Source of the DNA: Cryptomeria japonica
Taxonomy: Eukaryota; Streptophyta; Pinopsida; Cupressales; Cupressaceae
Length of the DNA: 64,000 bases
Direction: 5' to 3'
Assembly: GCF_030272615.1 (NCBI RefSeq)
Contig: NC_081410.1
Span: forward strand, 119,040,640-119,104,639
The position numbers and the translations under genes were made by a program. Below the pieces are notes generated by a model. The model was not told where the DNA came from and made no database searches. It worked only from the letters and a program-made list of their open reading frames with translations. Shown in pieces: positions 1-12,200 of the stretch. Position 1 is the stretch's first letter. Every line of letters begins with the position of its first letter.

Positions 1-158
1 AATTACATGCTTGATAAAGTTATAAAACTATTTAAACTTATAAGCCAAAAACTTTGCTTTTTTCCTCTAATTCTTCATGGTAGGCTTACGGTATGCTTGG
101 ATGGACGGGCTTTTTAAGGCATACTTTTCCTTTTCTTGTTTTTTCTGGTATTTAATAG
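1..158. other. Intron sequence upstream of the first readable FAAH exon
   Basis: No exon can be assigned here. The segment ends in a pyrimidine-rich tract and an AG at 157-158 that fits a 3' splice site. The reading frame is open back to 77, but the residues it would encode do not resemble the FAAH N-terminus, so I treat it as intron. The true N-terminal exons of FAAH lie before the window. Confidence 0.5.
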
Positions 159-349
159 AGCCAGAGACTGCAGTGGACTGTGTGGATGAAGATACTCAGC
201 CAACCTTGCGTGTGGAGCATGCATTGAAATGCTTGCCTTCATATGATTCATCCAAGGCCTCACGTGTAGCACACAGCAATTCTTTTTTGTATTGGACAAT
301 TCGTGACTATGCTGATGCATATCGATCTGGTCAGACCACACCATCTAAT
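159..349 (+). CDS. FAAH: Fatty acid amide hydrolase, first readable exon (internal)
   Basis: FAAH is a membrane-associated amidase-signature hydrolase that cleaves N-acylethanolamines to free fatty acid and ethanolamine. This exon encodes the region before the catalytic core. It includes ALKCLPSYD and YWTIRDYADAYRSGQTTP, which match the plant FAAH pattern (CLPxYD, then YWKIRDYAYAYRS) from family knowledge. The acceptor is taken as AG at 157-158, with AG at 159-160 as the alternative. The donor is GTAAGC at 350, leaving phase 0. The exon joins the next in frame to continue with VAECIIS. The six exons together show no stop or frameshift, so the gene looks intact as far as it is visible. The N-terminus is before the window and the C-terminal half lies beyond 64000. 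Confidence 0.88.
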
Positions 350-426
350 GTAAGCTAATACAAATATATTTTCTGGGTTACTTAGAACGATTGGAGAATA
401 TATTAAGAATCCTAAATTCTGGTTAG

Positions 427-556
427 GTGGCAGAATGTATCATCTCAGCTGTGGAAGAATCACTCAATAGAAACCCCCCATTGATCTTTTTCATTTCTTT
501 CAATGCCAATGAACTCAGAAAGCAAGCTGCTGCTTCTACAAGGCGCTTTGAAGAAG
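427..556 (+). CDS. FAAH: FAAH exon: helix before the amidase core
   Basis: Translates as VAECIISAVEES, then NPPLIFFISFNANELRKQ, then AAASTRRFEE. It aligns with the plant FAAH segment containing a FDANEV-like and an ASTRRFEQG motif. The acceptor is TTAG at 423-426 and the donor is GTAGAG at 557. It ends with one base of a Gly codon (phase 1), completed by the next exon. A second AG at 432-433 would shift the frame into early stops, which decides the acceptor. Confidence 0.9.
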
Positions 557-646
557 GTAGAGATAGAATATTATATTACAGTTGATGTGGATGAGTTAAT
601 TAATTCAATATCTATATGACAAGTCTGGTAACTTCCACTTTTCTAG

Positions 647-724
647 GATCACCCCTGTCTATTTTGGATGGCATTTTTATTGCAATTAAGGATGACATAG
701 ATTGCTATCCCTATCCTTCTAAAG
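647..724 (+). CDS. FAAH: FAAH exon carrying the catalytic lysine
   Basis: Encodes SPLSILDGIFIAIKDDIDCY and then PYPSK. IKDDID is the amidase-signature lysine motif. The AAG codon at 688-690 is the Lys of the Ser-cisSer-Lys triad by family alignment. The acceptor is TTCTAG at 641-646, the donor is GTACAA at 725, and the exon is phase 1 to phase 1. Only 78 bases long, it is a typical small FAAH exon. Confidence 0.92.
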
Positions 725-818
725 GTACAACTTCTATCATCATTGTATTTCTGTTGAAGAGCATTTTGGGTTGTATACATTGACATAAAAGATGTTTGCA
801 TGGATTTTTCTGATTTAG

Positions 819-966
819 GTGGCACAGTCTGGTTTCACAAGGTAAGAGAGGTCAAGCAAGATGCAGTTTGTGTGTCAAGATTACGCAGTTGTGGGGCGAT
901 ATTAGCTGGGAAGGCAAATATGCATGAGCTTGGTATGGGAGTTACTGGGAATAATCCACATTATGG
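819..966 (+). CDS. FAAH: FAAH exon: LRSCGAILAGKANMHELGMG region
   Basis: Encodes GTVWFHKVREVKQDAV, then LRSCGAILAGKANMHELGMG, then NNPHYG. The GKANMHELGMG stretch is the amidase-core segment preceding the signature. The acceptor is GATTTAG at 812-818. The donor is GTAATG at 967, after two bases of a Gly codon (phase 2). The missing third base is supplied by the exon at 39775, so the split codon reads GGG across a 38.8-kb intron. Confidence 0.92.
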
Positions 967-1939
967 GTAATGCCACATAACAAATTTGAGTTTCGTACTC
1001 TTAAGAAGTTCTTAGAGTTCTTTAATCCAAATATTTTATTTATTTTACATATATGATGGTTACAAGTACAACAAAGGGAAACAATTCATGAAAATCCACA
1101 GATGTGATAAACTATATTGTTGGATCCCTTCCTTCACTGACTTTTATTGTCCATTTTGCAGAATTTCTATGTGATGCATCTGTATTACATTTTACAGCCC
1201 TTCTTGGGCTAATTGCTTAAATGTCATATATTATTCCCAGAGAGTAACTCATTTTCAGAAAAAGGACAAGATAAAGGATTAGTACCCTGGTATCCAACAT
1301 GCCCATTGGCAATATAAATCTGAGCAATTCAATTCTAATTTTTAAACATACACTGGTAATCATGAATGAAAACTCAAGTACAAATAGCTGTCTAATGTAC
1401 TATTGCTGTTGAGAATATACGGAATAGTACTCCTCATTTTGGTATTGTATGTGTTTCTATTCACTACTGATGTACTCCATCTTCTGACAAAATCTCTGGG
1501 ATCTTTCACTCACTCAAAGCTTCTCTAAATTATTTGTTGCTCCTTTCCTAGTTCTTTGTTTTATTATACTTCCTCAAATTTGTTTTAGCCATTTTCTTCA
1601 TGGTGAATCAACTCACAATTCAGCCCTATCTGCCCAACACTCCTCATTCATCTTCTTCCTTTCCTAGCTTTGCATTCTACCATCCATTTTACCTTTCTTT
1701 TAACCCTATCAGCTTTGTGTTTCTTGTGGTGCAAACTGGCACCTAATGGCGTCAATGTCTATTGACAGGAATAAGGATGCAAATTGAATTTCTCTTATCT
1801 CCCACTTTTACTGCTATTAAATATATATTGTCTTAAATCATTACATGCTTTAGAAAGAATACCTACAAATCTCCATGATGCAAATTAATATAACAAAAAA
1901 GTCATTAAGAAAATTTCCCAATCAAGCTTTCATTTCGAT

Positions 1940-2192
1940 TCTGTTAAATTTCCATGCGTCAGCTAAGACCTGAGCCTAGGACCTCCCATAGGTCAATGAG
2001 CTGCATTAACACTGAGCTATCAGCCCTCTATGTGGTTCCTTCTAGGAGCCCCCCCTCCCCTCAAGCCACATTTGTGCTTGAGGTTCCTAGTCTTGCTTTG
2101 ATACTGTGTTAAATTTCGATGTGCCAGCTACGACTCTAACTTAGGACCTCTAGTAGTCTGCCAGGCCACTCTACCACTGAGCTATTGGCCCC
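1940..2192 (-). repeat. Two tandem tRNA-like heads (SINE-like), degenerate
   Basis: Read on the - strand, 2192 to 2105 begins with GGGGCCAATAGCTCAGTGG and continues TAGAGTGGCC, a near-perfect tRNA A-box. About 35 nt later comes a B-box-like TTAGAGTCGTAGC. A second diverged copy (2026 to 1940) reads GGGCTGATAGCTCAGTGTTA. The two copies lie about 166 bp apart in the same orientation and both end in AAATTTAACA. This is the layout of a dimeric tRNA-derived SINE. The acceptor stem does not fold cleanly, so it is not a functional tRNA. Confidence 0.5.
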
Positions 2193-3122
2193 ATGTCTGG
2201 TTTGGAATGCACATTTTCTGACAGATTGGGGAGATTGGCATTGCACAAGCAGCCATGACTTCCTTTTACAGAGCAAGTTTTAAGTAGAACAACATTTTAG
2301 ATATGCAAAATAAACCTGTACTTGTTTCAATATTGGGTTTTGTATGTAAAATATGCTCATGAAAATTTGGATATATATAGTGTCTTAATCGAGTCTTGCT
2401 GATCTTACAAATTTCTTATTAATGCTTATTGTTAGAAAGTAATTTGAATTTTAAAGTCTCCCAACAAGATTGAAACCTTTTTTTGCTCATAACTGTGTCA
2501 GGATTTTTTTGGCCCATCAACACCACAAAAGATCAATAATAAATGACCCTTGAACCTAAGCATGGAAAAAGGATGGACAATATTTTTACTACCAAAAATG
2601 AAATAGATGACAATGCATATGAACTGATGTTTTGCATATGCTTACATCTTTACTACCTACACAACTGATGCAATCTAGTTGCACTTAGAGAAATGTGCAT
2701 TTAAATAAAAACGTGCATTAGGTACAAGACTGTCTTAGGTGTCATAGAAGGATTTCAAAATTTCAAGTTAATATTATAGCACACTAGAGTTACTTCAAAT
2801 CCACTAACAATCTATCCTAGTCTATCAAGTATCAACCTAGGTAACAAATCCTCGTTGAAGTGGTAATACCAAGTCCAACTAACTCAATTCTGATAGATAA
2901 CTAATCTAAATTGCATAAAATATCTAGGATACTCTAATTTATTTATTACATAATAATGTGTGGCATTAAAATACACCAAAAAATTGATCCTTTAGCGACG
3001 ATGTGCTTTATGTTGTTGATACATAAATCAACACTGTAATTCAAAGTTGCATTTAGGGTGAAAAGACAATTTGTATGAGGAAGTGTACTTTTAATATGTA
3101 AAAATTTCTATATGTTATAGAA

Positions 3123-3300
3123 GGTCATGTCATAAAGATCTTGTTATAGGAGTTACAAAGGATAATAAAGGGTCATATCTTAAAGATTTTGTTATAGGAG
3201 TTACAAAGGATAATAAAAGGTCATATCATAAAGATCCTGTTATAGGAGTTACAAAGGATAATAAAAGGTCATGTCATAAAGATCTTTTTATAGGTGTCAT
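3123..3300 (+). repeat. 48-bp tandem repeat, about 3.7 copies
   Basis: Units start at 3123, 3171, 3219 and 3267 with GGTCATRTCWTAAAGAT, exactly 48 bp apart. Each continues with TTATAGGAGTTACAAAGGAT. The fourth unit degrades after about 34 bp. It is intronic with no coding sense. Confidence 0.9.
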
Positions 3301-4306
3301 GAGGAGTTAAAATGATTCTAAGTTGAATTATCTTTGGTTTCATAGGAAATTACGGAGAGTCTTTTGTGTCACAATGAGGTGTGACAAGCATCTACTATCC
3401 CACATGTTGAATTGAGTAATAAAAAGGCTTGAAGGATAAGAGGAAAGGGATATTCTAGAGTATACTTGAGGAAGGTGCTTTTTTTTGGGAATTATTCATT
3501 GTTCCCCAAGGATGTAACTTTTGGTTTTTTTTGTTCGAACTTGAAATAGGAATGCCCTTGGGACAACAAGATGAGGATGAAATGTTCTCCCTTTGTCCTT
3601 TGGGTGCTAGTTGTGGGGGTGGCAGTCCTTGGGATGACTCCCTTTGCAGGGAAAGTTTGAGGATGCCCTACCAACTTCAAGATGCTTAGAAGATGCCTAG
3701 ACATCCCTTGATCAACCTAGTTGTACCCCCAATAATTGAGGGACACCTAGACTAAAAAAATCATTAAAAATAACCACATTTATATTAGAAAAAAATCCTC
3801 AACCTTAACTAAAAGGGGGTTTGCCAAAGACTCAACCCCTAAAAAAGATAGAAAAATGCTTTTCCACCCTCATTTGAAATCACCATCAACAATTTGCAAG
3901 AGGAAGAGGAAGAGATCTGTATTCCAATCATCATTTATCAATATAGATTCAAAACTTGAACTTCAAATTAGAATCTTCAATATAAATGGTTTTCTTTTTT
4001 GATTTAGGGTTTTACTGTTCCATAGAAAGTTTTTATTCAAATAAAAATCAGTCGATAACTATTTCTTTATTCTATTTTTTTCGGGAATTTTCTTTTTCAT
4101 TTTTACCCTTTTTCAAGTTTAGGGTTTTTTTTAACTTTGTTCAAGTTAAAACTAGATAGCTGATTTTTGTTTTTGAAATTTTTGTATTTTACCAGAAATA
4201 TTAGAATTCCAAATTAAATGGACAAGATTGAACTTCTGCCTATTCTTTGCTTTTCCATCTCGTGCCATTCAAAGCAAGAAAAAGTAGGAAAATCAGAAGT
4301 CTCTTA

Positions 4307-5041
4307 TGTAATGATCCCAAAATAATTGGGCCAGTCGTATGGCAGTTTCCTTAACACCCTGCATTTGAGTTCTTTTCAAATTAAGAATTTTTAATAAATA
4401 GAAGTTTCCTTATCGAGTTGGCAGACTTGAGCGGGAAGAATTTTTAATAAATAGAAGATTCCTTATTGGGTCAACAGACTTGAGCGGGAATTTTATTTAG
4501 TATTTTTTGTTTTTTATGCTATTTCCATTTTGGAGTCAGCCTTGCCTAAATCCGCCTTGACTCCTATAAATAGAGGATGTGTTGTCAAAGGTAGGGTAGT
4601 TTTGGAAGTTGAATGTGAAGCCTTAGTGCACGAGTAGAGACCTGGGACACTACCCTCAGGGATCAAGCAAGGTGGGACGATCCTCCCTACCCTTGCCATT
4701 CTTTTGACAAGGATACATAGTTTGAATCTGATTTGCAGGAAGATTTGCAATGCTATGAGAGAAGCTGGGTCTGCATGTTATTATTTTCATCTATCTCAGT
4801 AAGATATGGATATAATTGAGATGGACAAACCCAAGGTTTTGTAATGATGTTTTCAGATCTGCTTAATTCAATGAAATGCTAATTATTGTTGGTGCGCTGC
4901 ATATTTTGTGATTGGTTTTAGAGTAGCTTGATGCGTCTAGAGTGTTAGTTAACTACCTTGATTCAATTAAAGGATGACATTAACATACTGAGAAATCATT
5001 TTCTGATTTTTTTGTTTTATATATAGAATTGGCATATTTCA
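4307..5041 (+). mobile_element. 5' LTR of chromovirus H
   Basis: It starts TGTAATGATCCC and ends TATTTCA, one base before an initiator-Met primer-binding site. A TATA box at 4565-4572 divides it into U3 and R-U5. Inside, a 53-bp block is duplicated in tandem at 4383-4435 and 4436-4488 (both contain TTTTTAATAAATAGAAG and GACTTGAGCGGG). I could not identify a clean 5-bp duplication at the far side. Confidence 0.72.
4565..4572 (+). promoter_or_regulatory. TATA box of the H LTR
   Basis: TATAAATA sits in a CTCC...GAGG context in the middle of the LTR, where a plant LTR promoter is expected. Confidence 0.6.
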
Positions 5042-5042
5042 G

Positions 5043-5055
5043 TGGTATCAGAGCC
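5043..5055 (+). other. Primer-binding site of H (tRNA-iMet)
   Basis: TGGTATCAGAGCC directly follows the LTR end with a one-base spacer. It is the standard plant initiator-Met PBS used by most Ty1/copia and many chromovirus elements. Confidence 0.85.
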
Positions 5056-5083
5056 TTGATTCTGCCAACTTGTGGGATTGTTG

Positions 5084-6320
5084 ATGAGTGAGAGAAAGCA
5101 AAGGTATCAACTAAGGGAGAAAAAGAAGGGTTTCAATGTGGATGATAAAGAAGATGACCCTGCCCAAGCCTTCTTCAAGAGATCCGAGGAATTTCATCTT
5201 AATATATGTCGAAGACTATGAGAGAAATGATCCAGCTGTTAAAGGGGAGTAATCAGCATTAGAATGGGGACAAACCTGCAAATGAAGGGAGTGAAGAAAG
5301 CAACACAAAGGAAGGGAAGTTTGTGACTGATGGAGAAAGAAATTCAGTCAACACCAAATCATTTAGAGCAAAGTTTTTGACACATGAGGAGGTTAATGAA
5401 GAACAATCCGATCAAGCTAGTGAAATGGGACAGCTCCATGCTGAGTATCACTCATTAAGTGAGGCAGTTAGAAATGATATGACCTTCGTGGAGTATTTTA
5501 ATCTGAAATCAAGGGGAGGACATAGGAAGAAAGGTCTTGATGAAAGGAAGGACATCTAGCACTGGTTAGGCAAGATCATAATCCCAAACTTTGATGGAAC
5601 AAATAGTATATCAGCGTGATCATGGTTGTAGAAACTGGACACTTCTCACTAAACCCCATGCTCGAAGAGGAAGCCCTCAAGTTTTCCACCTTGAACTTGG
5701 AAGGAATAGCACATGAATGGTGGTACCACGGTATGGTAACTCAAGGTCATGATGTAATAACATCCATAGAAGGATTCAGTCAATGGCTAATTGAAAGGTT
5801 TGACAGAATTGACCCAAAGTTAATTTTCGAGATCTAGCCCAGCTGTTCAACAAGAAGGCAAAGTGGAGGATTATGTTGCAACATTCCAAAAACTTTCTGT
5901 CATGGTGCCTGATGTAATAGATATGAGAATCATAGTACTCTTTGTGGAAGGATTAGTTGAACCTCTCAAGGGATTACTCAAAGCATTAAATCCTACAACT
6001 TTCCAAGGAGCCATCACGATCGCTTTTAACCCAAAAGATTCAATTGCAAGAGATAGTTTTAGTCACAAGAGAATCCCACCTATATAGCCCAAGAAGCCTT
6101 TCCAAAGATAGTTTCAGTCACAAGAGAATCCCACCTATACAACCCAAGAAGCCTTTCCAAAGAAACACAATACCCTTGAGTATGCCTATAGCAAAGAATG
6201 GGCATAACGATGTCACTAGGAATGAATTAAGGAGGAGGAAGTTGTGTTTTACATGTAAGGAACCATGGTAGCTTGGGCATTGCTGTTTAGGGAAGGGACA
6301 AATCCATTACATTGAAGTAA
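5084..6320 (+). pseudogene. Chromovirus H gag, broken
   Basis: Capsid protein gene of a Ty3/gypsy element. The ATG at 5084 opens MSERKQRYQLREKKK. The conserved capsid core is recognisable in pieces: PNFDG near 5587, IAHEWWYHGMVTQGH near 5707-5750, FSQWLIERFDRIDP near 5777 and VEDYVATFQKLSVMVPD near 5860. These parallel, motif by motif, the intact gag of element G in this window (PYFDG, TAHDWWHRGLITQGH, VEDYANEFQNLAVMVPD). A zinc-knuckle remnant CFTCKEPW, then a stop, then LGHCC, sits at 6245-6285. The gene is inactivated by several stops, by frameshifts, and by a 55-bp tandem duplication at 6052-6161 (not a multiple of three). Confidence 0.8.
6052..6161 (+). repeat. 55-bp tandem duplication inside H gag
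   Basis: Copies start at 6052 and 6107 (GATAGTTTYAGTCACAAGAG) and differ at a few bases. Because 55 is not divisible by three, it forces a frameshift just before the zinc knuckle. Confidence 0.9.
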
Positions 6321-6323
6321 TCT

Positions 6324-7001
6324 TTGACGAGGAATCTGAAGGTGAAGGAATATGAAAAGGAAATCGAAAGTGTAGGAGGACCTTCTGGAGGAACTTTGGC
6401 AGCTCTCACCGGAGAACCACATTACAATGCTTTCCGCTTAAAAGGGGACTTGAAAGGACACAAGGTAATCATGCTCATTGATAGTGGAGCTACTTATAAT
6501 TATGTCAATTGGGAGGTAGTTAAGAGACTTGGATTGAACATCATCCCAATTGAGGGATTTGATGTGAAGGTAGCTAGTGGAACAATCCTCTCATGTATTT
6601 GTAAGGTTCCCCAAATGGAGTTAGCAATGGGAGATTACAAATTGAAGGATGATTTCTATGTAATTGACATGGAAATGGAAGTAGTCTTGGGATGCCAATG
6701 GTTGTATGCAATTGACAAGTATGAGACCAACCATCATACTATGGAGACCTCTTTCCAACACAATGGGAAAAAGGTAGTTTTACATGGAATATCCAGCAAA
6801 GGGCCAATGGGAATATCTGGCAAGAGGATGGAGCGAGTCTTCCGTAAGGGACAAGTAGCATGGGTAGCGAAATGCCACCTCACCAACACAAGTGCTACAA
6901 GGAAAGGATATGCTACCAATATGCAGATTCAATCTATTTTGGATAAACATAACAAGGTGTTCAAAGACATTCTCCCAAGACCACCCCTCGACAGAGGGTT
7001 T
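6324..7001 (+). pseudogene. Chromovirus H protease and start of reverse transcriptase, cut by element A
   Basis: An open frame of about 226 codons carries an aspartic protease with the active-site motif MLIDSGATYNYV (near 6469-6504). The family flap-region equivalent VVLGCQWL lies near 6682. It then leads into the RT N-terminal linker NKVFKDILPRPPLDRG. The frame stops where LTR element A begins. The continuation (HIIEIEKGAKPV) is found 27.6 kb away at 34640, so the split is an insertion rather than a gene end. The protease part looks intact. H as a whole is dead because gag and pol are both broken. Confidence 0.88.
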
Positions 7002-9107
7002 TGAAATGCCCCCCTTAGTTTTTCAATTTTTTAACACAACAAGATTCACTCGTTAAGGTTAGGATAATCAAAAACTTGCACTGAAAGGAAATTCTGAAAG
7101 TAAAGCAATCGCTCAACCACTTGTTCAGCGGGAGGACTGAATTAAGCAAATGACAATCACACAACCAATTTTCAGCGGGATGACTAGGAATAACAAAACT
7201 ATCACTCAACCACTTATTTAGTGAGAGGACAAGAGTACAATATAAAATAGAGATAGGCGGCCTAGCAAGCCTCTATAACCAAACTATCACTCAACCACTT
7301 ATTTAGCGAGAGGACCAAAGTACAATATGAAATAGAGATAGGCGGCGGAGCCAGCCTCTTCCACTTATTCAGTGGACACTAAGAAACAAATCATAATGAA
7401 GTTGCTGTTAGTACTACTAATCAACATTACAATAAGTAACATGAATTGCAAATCAAGAGGTATTGCTATCCAACAGCTGCAAATGATGTCCAATGTTATT
7501 CTCAAGTTTCAAGAGACTCTCCACCAAAGAAACAACCTCCCAAACTCCAAACACGAAATCTAATATAGTTAACCGACAAACTGAAAATACAGACCAGCAA
7601 CATAAAAACTCACTAAAATGCTCGTAACTCCTCCAAAACTCGACAGAAAGGCTTGAAATCAAATGCTAAAGAAGGCTAGAGAGGAGACGCTAAAACCTAA
7701 ACCCTTAAAAAGTAGCAGGTTTCACCTAACATACATTGCATGCTTCCCAATGCAGACACACATGGTACGGCTTGGGAGAGAGGGCAAACTTCACTATAAA
7801 ATTCAAATTTGCATTAAAACCTCTGAAAATTTGCAAAAAGGATCACCTAGGCCAAAGGAAAACATAGAGAGAATACCCAAAAGCAACAAAAACCCTCCCG
7901 AAGACTTATGATTGAATTTCACTGTCAGCTCCACAATAACCAGCAACCTGGAAGTTCACAAAGACCCCAAAATATCAGAAAACTGAAAAAGCCTCACTAA
8001 AATCCATCTCAATATAGCTCAATCTATTCCTCTGGATGAGAAATAGACTCTCCAATCAGCTAGGTATTATCTCTCAAGCACGAAATTGACACAAGCTAGG
8101 AAGCTCTCAACTTCGAAGCACAAGTCTGGCACAAATTCGGCAGCACTTCGTTACAAATATTCATGGATACCAAAACAAGAGCCCAACACACTTATTTATA
8201 ACCTTGGTGTCTCCAAATTCAAATTCACATTCCCTCCAAATGGACGACAAACCCAAATGCACACTAATTTCACCTTAATCTGAAATTTGCGTTTCATTTC
8301 CCCTCCTTTCCAAGTCGACCTTCACATAGAAGCAATTATACTTTATAAAAATGACAATAAAATAATAATGTGGAGTCCAAGGTAGATAAGTGAAATATAT
8401 TATAAAATTAACTTATTTCCCATAATGCGTCCATCTTGCCTTATTTTCCCTCAACAAGAAGTCGCCCAATCTTATCACATAAAATAATACTTTATCACCT
8501 CAAGTCGTTCCCTTAGGTCATAACCAGAAATGCATAAGTCATACGCCTAGGCCAAGGGGGGCATTAAAAAATATTAAAAATACTTTTCCCATGTGCTAAA
8601 TTGTCATAGTGAACTGAAGGCCAAAGTACTGAAAATTGCACTGCCAGAAATAGCCTCTAAACTCGACCACTGAAACTTGCCAAAAATAGCACTTACTCAA
8701 AATAGCATACAACTAAAAATAGTGTGTCCAAATGCATTTTAACCACATTCTAAGCAATTGTTGCAACTTACTAAAAATTGTAAGTTCGGAAAAGTCTTCA
8801 GATTCGTTTGCATGTCACACCATCGCGAGGCTCTCAAAATTCCAGAAAAACCCAGAAAAATAAGCTGTCCTTGCCCCCACTTACTAAAAATAGTAAGTTT
8901 ACCAAAATCCACTGATTGCTACGCATGTACCATCATTGCGAAGCTTTCTGAAAACCTAGAAGGAATCTGGAATCAAAATTGTAAAACTCCAATATGCAAG
9001 CCACCAAAATTTCCAAAACATCCTTCTAGAAAATAGGAAACCCTAATTCTACCTCTGATTGACCAACAGTCCCCAAAACAAAGTAGAGCGGAAAAGGGGA
9101 CATTATA
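7002..9107 (-). mobile_element. 3' LTR of element A (2.1 kb)
   Basis: It begins TGAAATGCCCCCC and ends GGGGACATTATA. It is repeated almost in full at 13149-14155 plus 33498-34639, and again as a solo copy at 56631-58808. Blocks such as CAACCACTTRTTCAGCGGGA and ACTTACTAAAAATAGTAAGT recur inside. Open stretches (for example 7663-7911) are not conserved as protein between copies and are ignored. Confidence 0.88.
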
Positions 9108-9236
9108 GTCTGCCCTTCCATAAATTGCTTGTCCTCAAGCAATGCCACCACAACCTCCAAAAAATTTTAAACTAATCCACATCAAAGCAAGTACGATCCC
9201 AGGGTCCCATGTTTATCTCATGAAGAACCCACCATG

Positions 9237-12200
9237 CTAATGCTGCGCCACTCTGATCACATCAGTGAAAACATCATGCCAAAACTGCACTAACTTCCCT
9301 TGTAACTCCAAAATGTTACCATCCACGATATTCAAACTGAAAAATCTTGGAGGACTAAAATTAATAAAATGCAACATCTCATGCCCATAAAGCTTTGAGT
9401 AATCAATATCAACAATGACATTGTCTATCTCAAGCCTGGGCAATAGGAAATAAAGTCTACTCAACTCACAATCAAACTCCCCAAGATATCTCCCCAAGGC
9501 GTCAAGCACAGCCATTACTGTAAATGTGACTTCTCCAAATCTCCCTGCAAGGAGGAAAACAATCCTTTGCAAGAGCTCAACAAACTCATCCCCATAACTC
9601 CACATGAATCTACTAGGCCTCAATTGAATTATTTTGATACAACCATGGATATTTCTGAAAACTCTTATAGTTCCCACTCCAAGCACCTCAGGATGATGAA
9701 CCATAGAAAACAAAGGTTTGCTGTCCCAATCATAAGTAGAAGAGAGGGCATAAGGATAACCACTAGTTAGAGCTTGAACACTTCTCATACACGCACATTG
9801 ATTGCCCCAACTTGCCATACCTCTCAATTGAGACCATAAACCCATCCTACTAGGAGAGTGTGAAGTTTGAAAGAGAGTACACCAGTAGCCCACCAAGTCT
9901 GCAATGATTGACTTGAGATCTGATCTTAGGAAAATCAGCATCCAATTAGATGAATAGTTGTTGCAACACAGGAAATTGTCATCCAAAACAACACGTCTGC
10001 TTACGTCCAAGGTTAGAAATATCCTCTCTAGTGACTCCAACTCCACATAGAACCATCCTTTGCTCAGAATATCTTTCCAATCCACTAGTTGATGAGAAAA
10101 AGGAACCATCAAATTGCTGTTAAAGAAGGGAACCGTGCCATCAAGACTGAAAATTTGTTCTTTATCCCTCCAAAGATTCTTCTTTCCATAGATAATAAGC
10201 TACATCAGACCATGTTGACGATCTCGACCCTGGATACCCAATTGAAAGTGATTTTCAACACATTGAAAAGAAAACTCAACACATCCCCAAGTGCTAGTAA
10301 GGATCAAGTGCATACTTAAGAAATTGATGTCCCCTCTAGTGAACCCTTGAAGCCTAACCATGAAATCTTCAACAACATTGGAGTATGAAACACATGTTGT
10401 CCTCAAATCCAACTCCTAAAATGGACTAGTATGAGCCTTATTAATATTCAACTCAAGGAATAGGTTATCAAGCATGCAATCATCACGTTCTGGTCCTTCT
10501 TTCTCCCCTACTTCATGAGTAACGAGTCTGAAATCTTCACTCCTTACTGCTGCAATGAAACCTTGGACGGCTACTAAACTGTGTTTAGACAACACCTTGA
10601 TGCCAAAGATGTTGAAATCATCTTGATTCAACACTTCCCAAGTGGAGTCTTCATCCTCAACCCCACTTATGCATTCAGTATCAAGTAGCCTCGAAAGATT
10701 ACTATTCACAAAACATGGCACATCCTCATGGTTTGACATCACATCATCCATACATTGGAAACCATACTTAGTCTCATGTTCGATCACTTCACCACATGTT
10801 TTATCATCTATCACGAAGAGAGGGTTTTCATAACTTTCCTTGATACCCACTTCAAAGAGAGAGTTATCAAGAATCTGGAAGCCATCCCTTTCCTCTTGCT
10901 CACTTCCATCTTGTTGATCCGAATTTGCACATGCAACTTTTGTTTTTCTTGTGAAGTTCTCAAGATCAAACTCTTCTCGAAGACTATCAAGCTCACCAAT
11001 TACTTGCTCGATTTCTTCAGCTCTTTGTGCATTCTCTTGCTCCTTGAAAAGTTTGAAATCAACAAACTGATTTTCTACCTCTATTAGAACCGAGTATTTT
11101 CTAACATGTCCTTTGTTGACTCAAGCTCAAGAGTAAGCTCTTCAACTTTCCTCTCTTTTCTTTGGAAAGCACTAAGGATCTTCTTTGCAGATTCGATGGC
11201 ATAATCACGATCTGTGATCAATTGTATGCACTTTGATTTCAATGTCTCCAAAGAGTCTTTGATTAGTTGCAGATTAGGGAGAGCAACTTCATCCTTAACT
11301 CCTTTCTGTGTCTCTTCAATTTGAGCCTTCCAATAGAGTTTTTCTATCAAATTATGTGTATGGTCAAACCCAGATTGAACTCGCACCTCATTCTCAAAGG
11401 ACCTCATTAATTTACCCTTCCACTCATGAACATGCAAAGCTGGTGTACTGGTGATTGGCTGTAACTGAAAGTCAAAGCTTTGTTTCTTGTCTTCGCTGCT
11501 CTCAAAGCTGCTCCAAGATTCCTTTTCTTCATCACCCACTAGCTGCAATCGCTCAATATCATAAAGAGGATCAAATTCTACTAAATCATCAAGTTTTTGC
11601 TTACCACCAACTTCATGAATAGGCAAATCAGATTTGTATTTTAGAACCTCTTTAAACTTTCCATCATCAAGAACCATATGATCCTCTAGCTCTACATCTT
11701 CCTCAATGTCCTCTTGATCAAAGGACGTGGTAGCCCCAAACTTGATCAATGAGTCATTGCTGATCGCTGTTTTGAAAGTTTCTGTAGAAACATATTCTTC
11801 TTTAATGGCTGCAACCATCTCAAAGGGGTCATTATGGACTTTTGCCAAGCAAAATTTTTTCCCAAAGACAACTTATCCTCTAATGGCCTCTTCATAGCTT
11901 ACAACACAATCTGTTTTTTGAGCCTCATCAGGATCAAAGGGGAATTCATCCCACACGGTTTCCTCGTCGTCCTTACCTGCCTTCATACCTGGATCCCAAA
12001 TGCTAATAGGCTGATTACTTTGTTCAGTTAAAAAGGTTCACCATAGCTCCAAGTATTATCCAGATCTAGTGGTCTACCATGTGGGTAACCAATTATTTCA
12101 TAATGTGAACATAGATCATCAACAGGCTGAAGACCAAACTTCAACTTAGACCTTGAATCGTCTCTTGGTTTCCACACATTGCTATTTTCACCAAGAGCAA

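Noticed and set aside
77-158. Upstream extension of the first FAAH exon to an ATG at 77
   Set aside because: The encoded residues do not resemble FAAH, and the stretch looks like a branch/pyrimidine region before an AG acceptor.
2105-2192. Functional tRNA gene
   Set aside because: The A-box is good, but the B-box is degenerate and the acceptor arms do not pair. A tandem diverged copy points to a SINE-like repeat.
3123-3300. CRISPR array
   Set aside because: The repeats are contiguous 48-bp units without spacers, in a plant nuclear intron.
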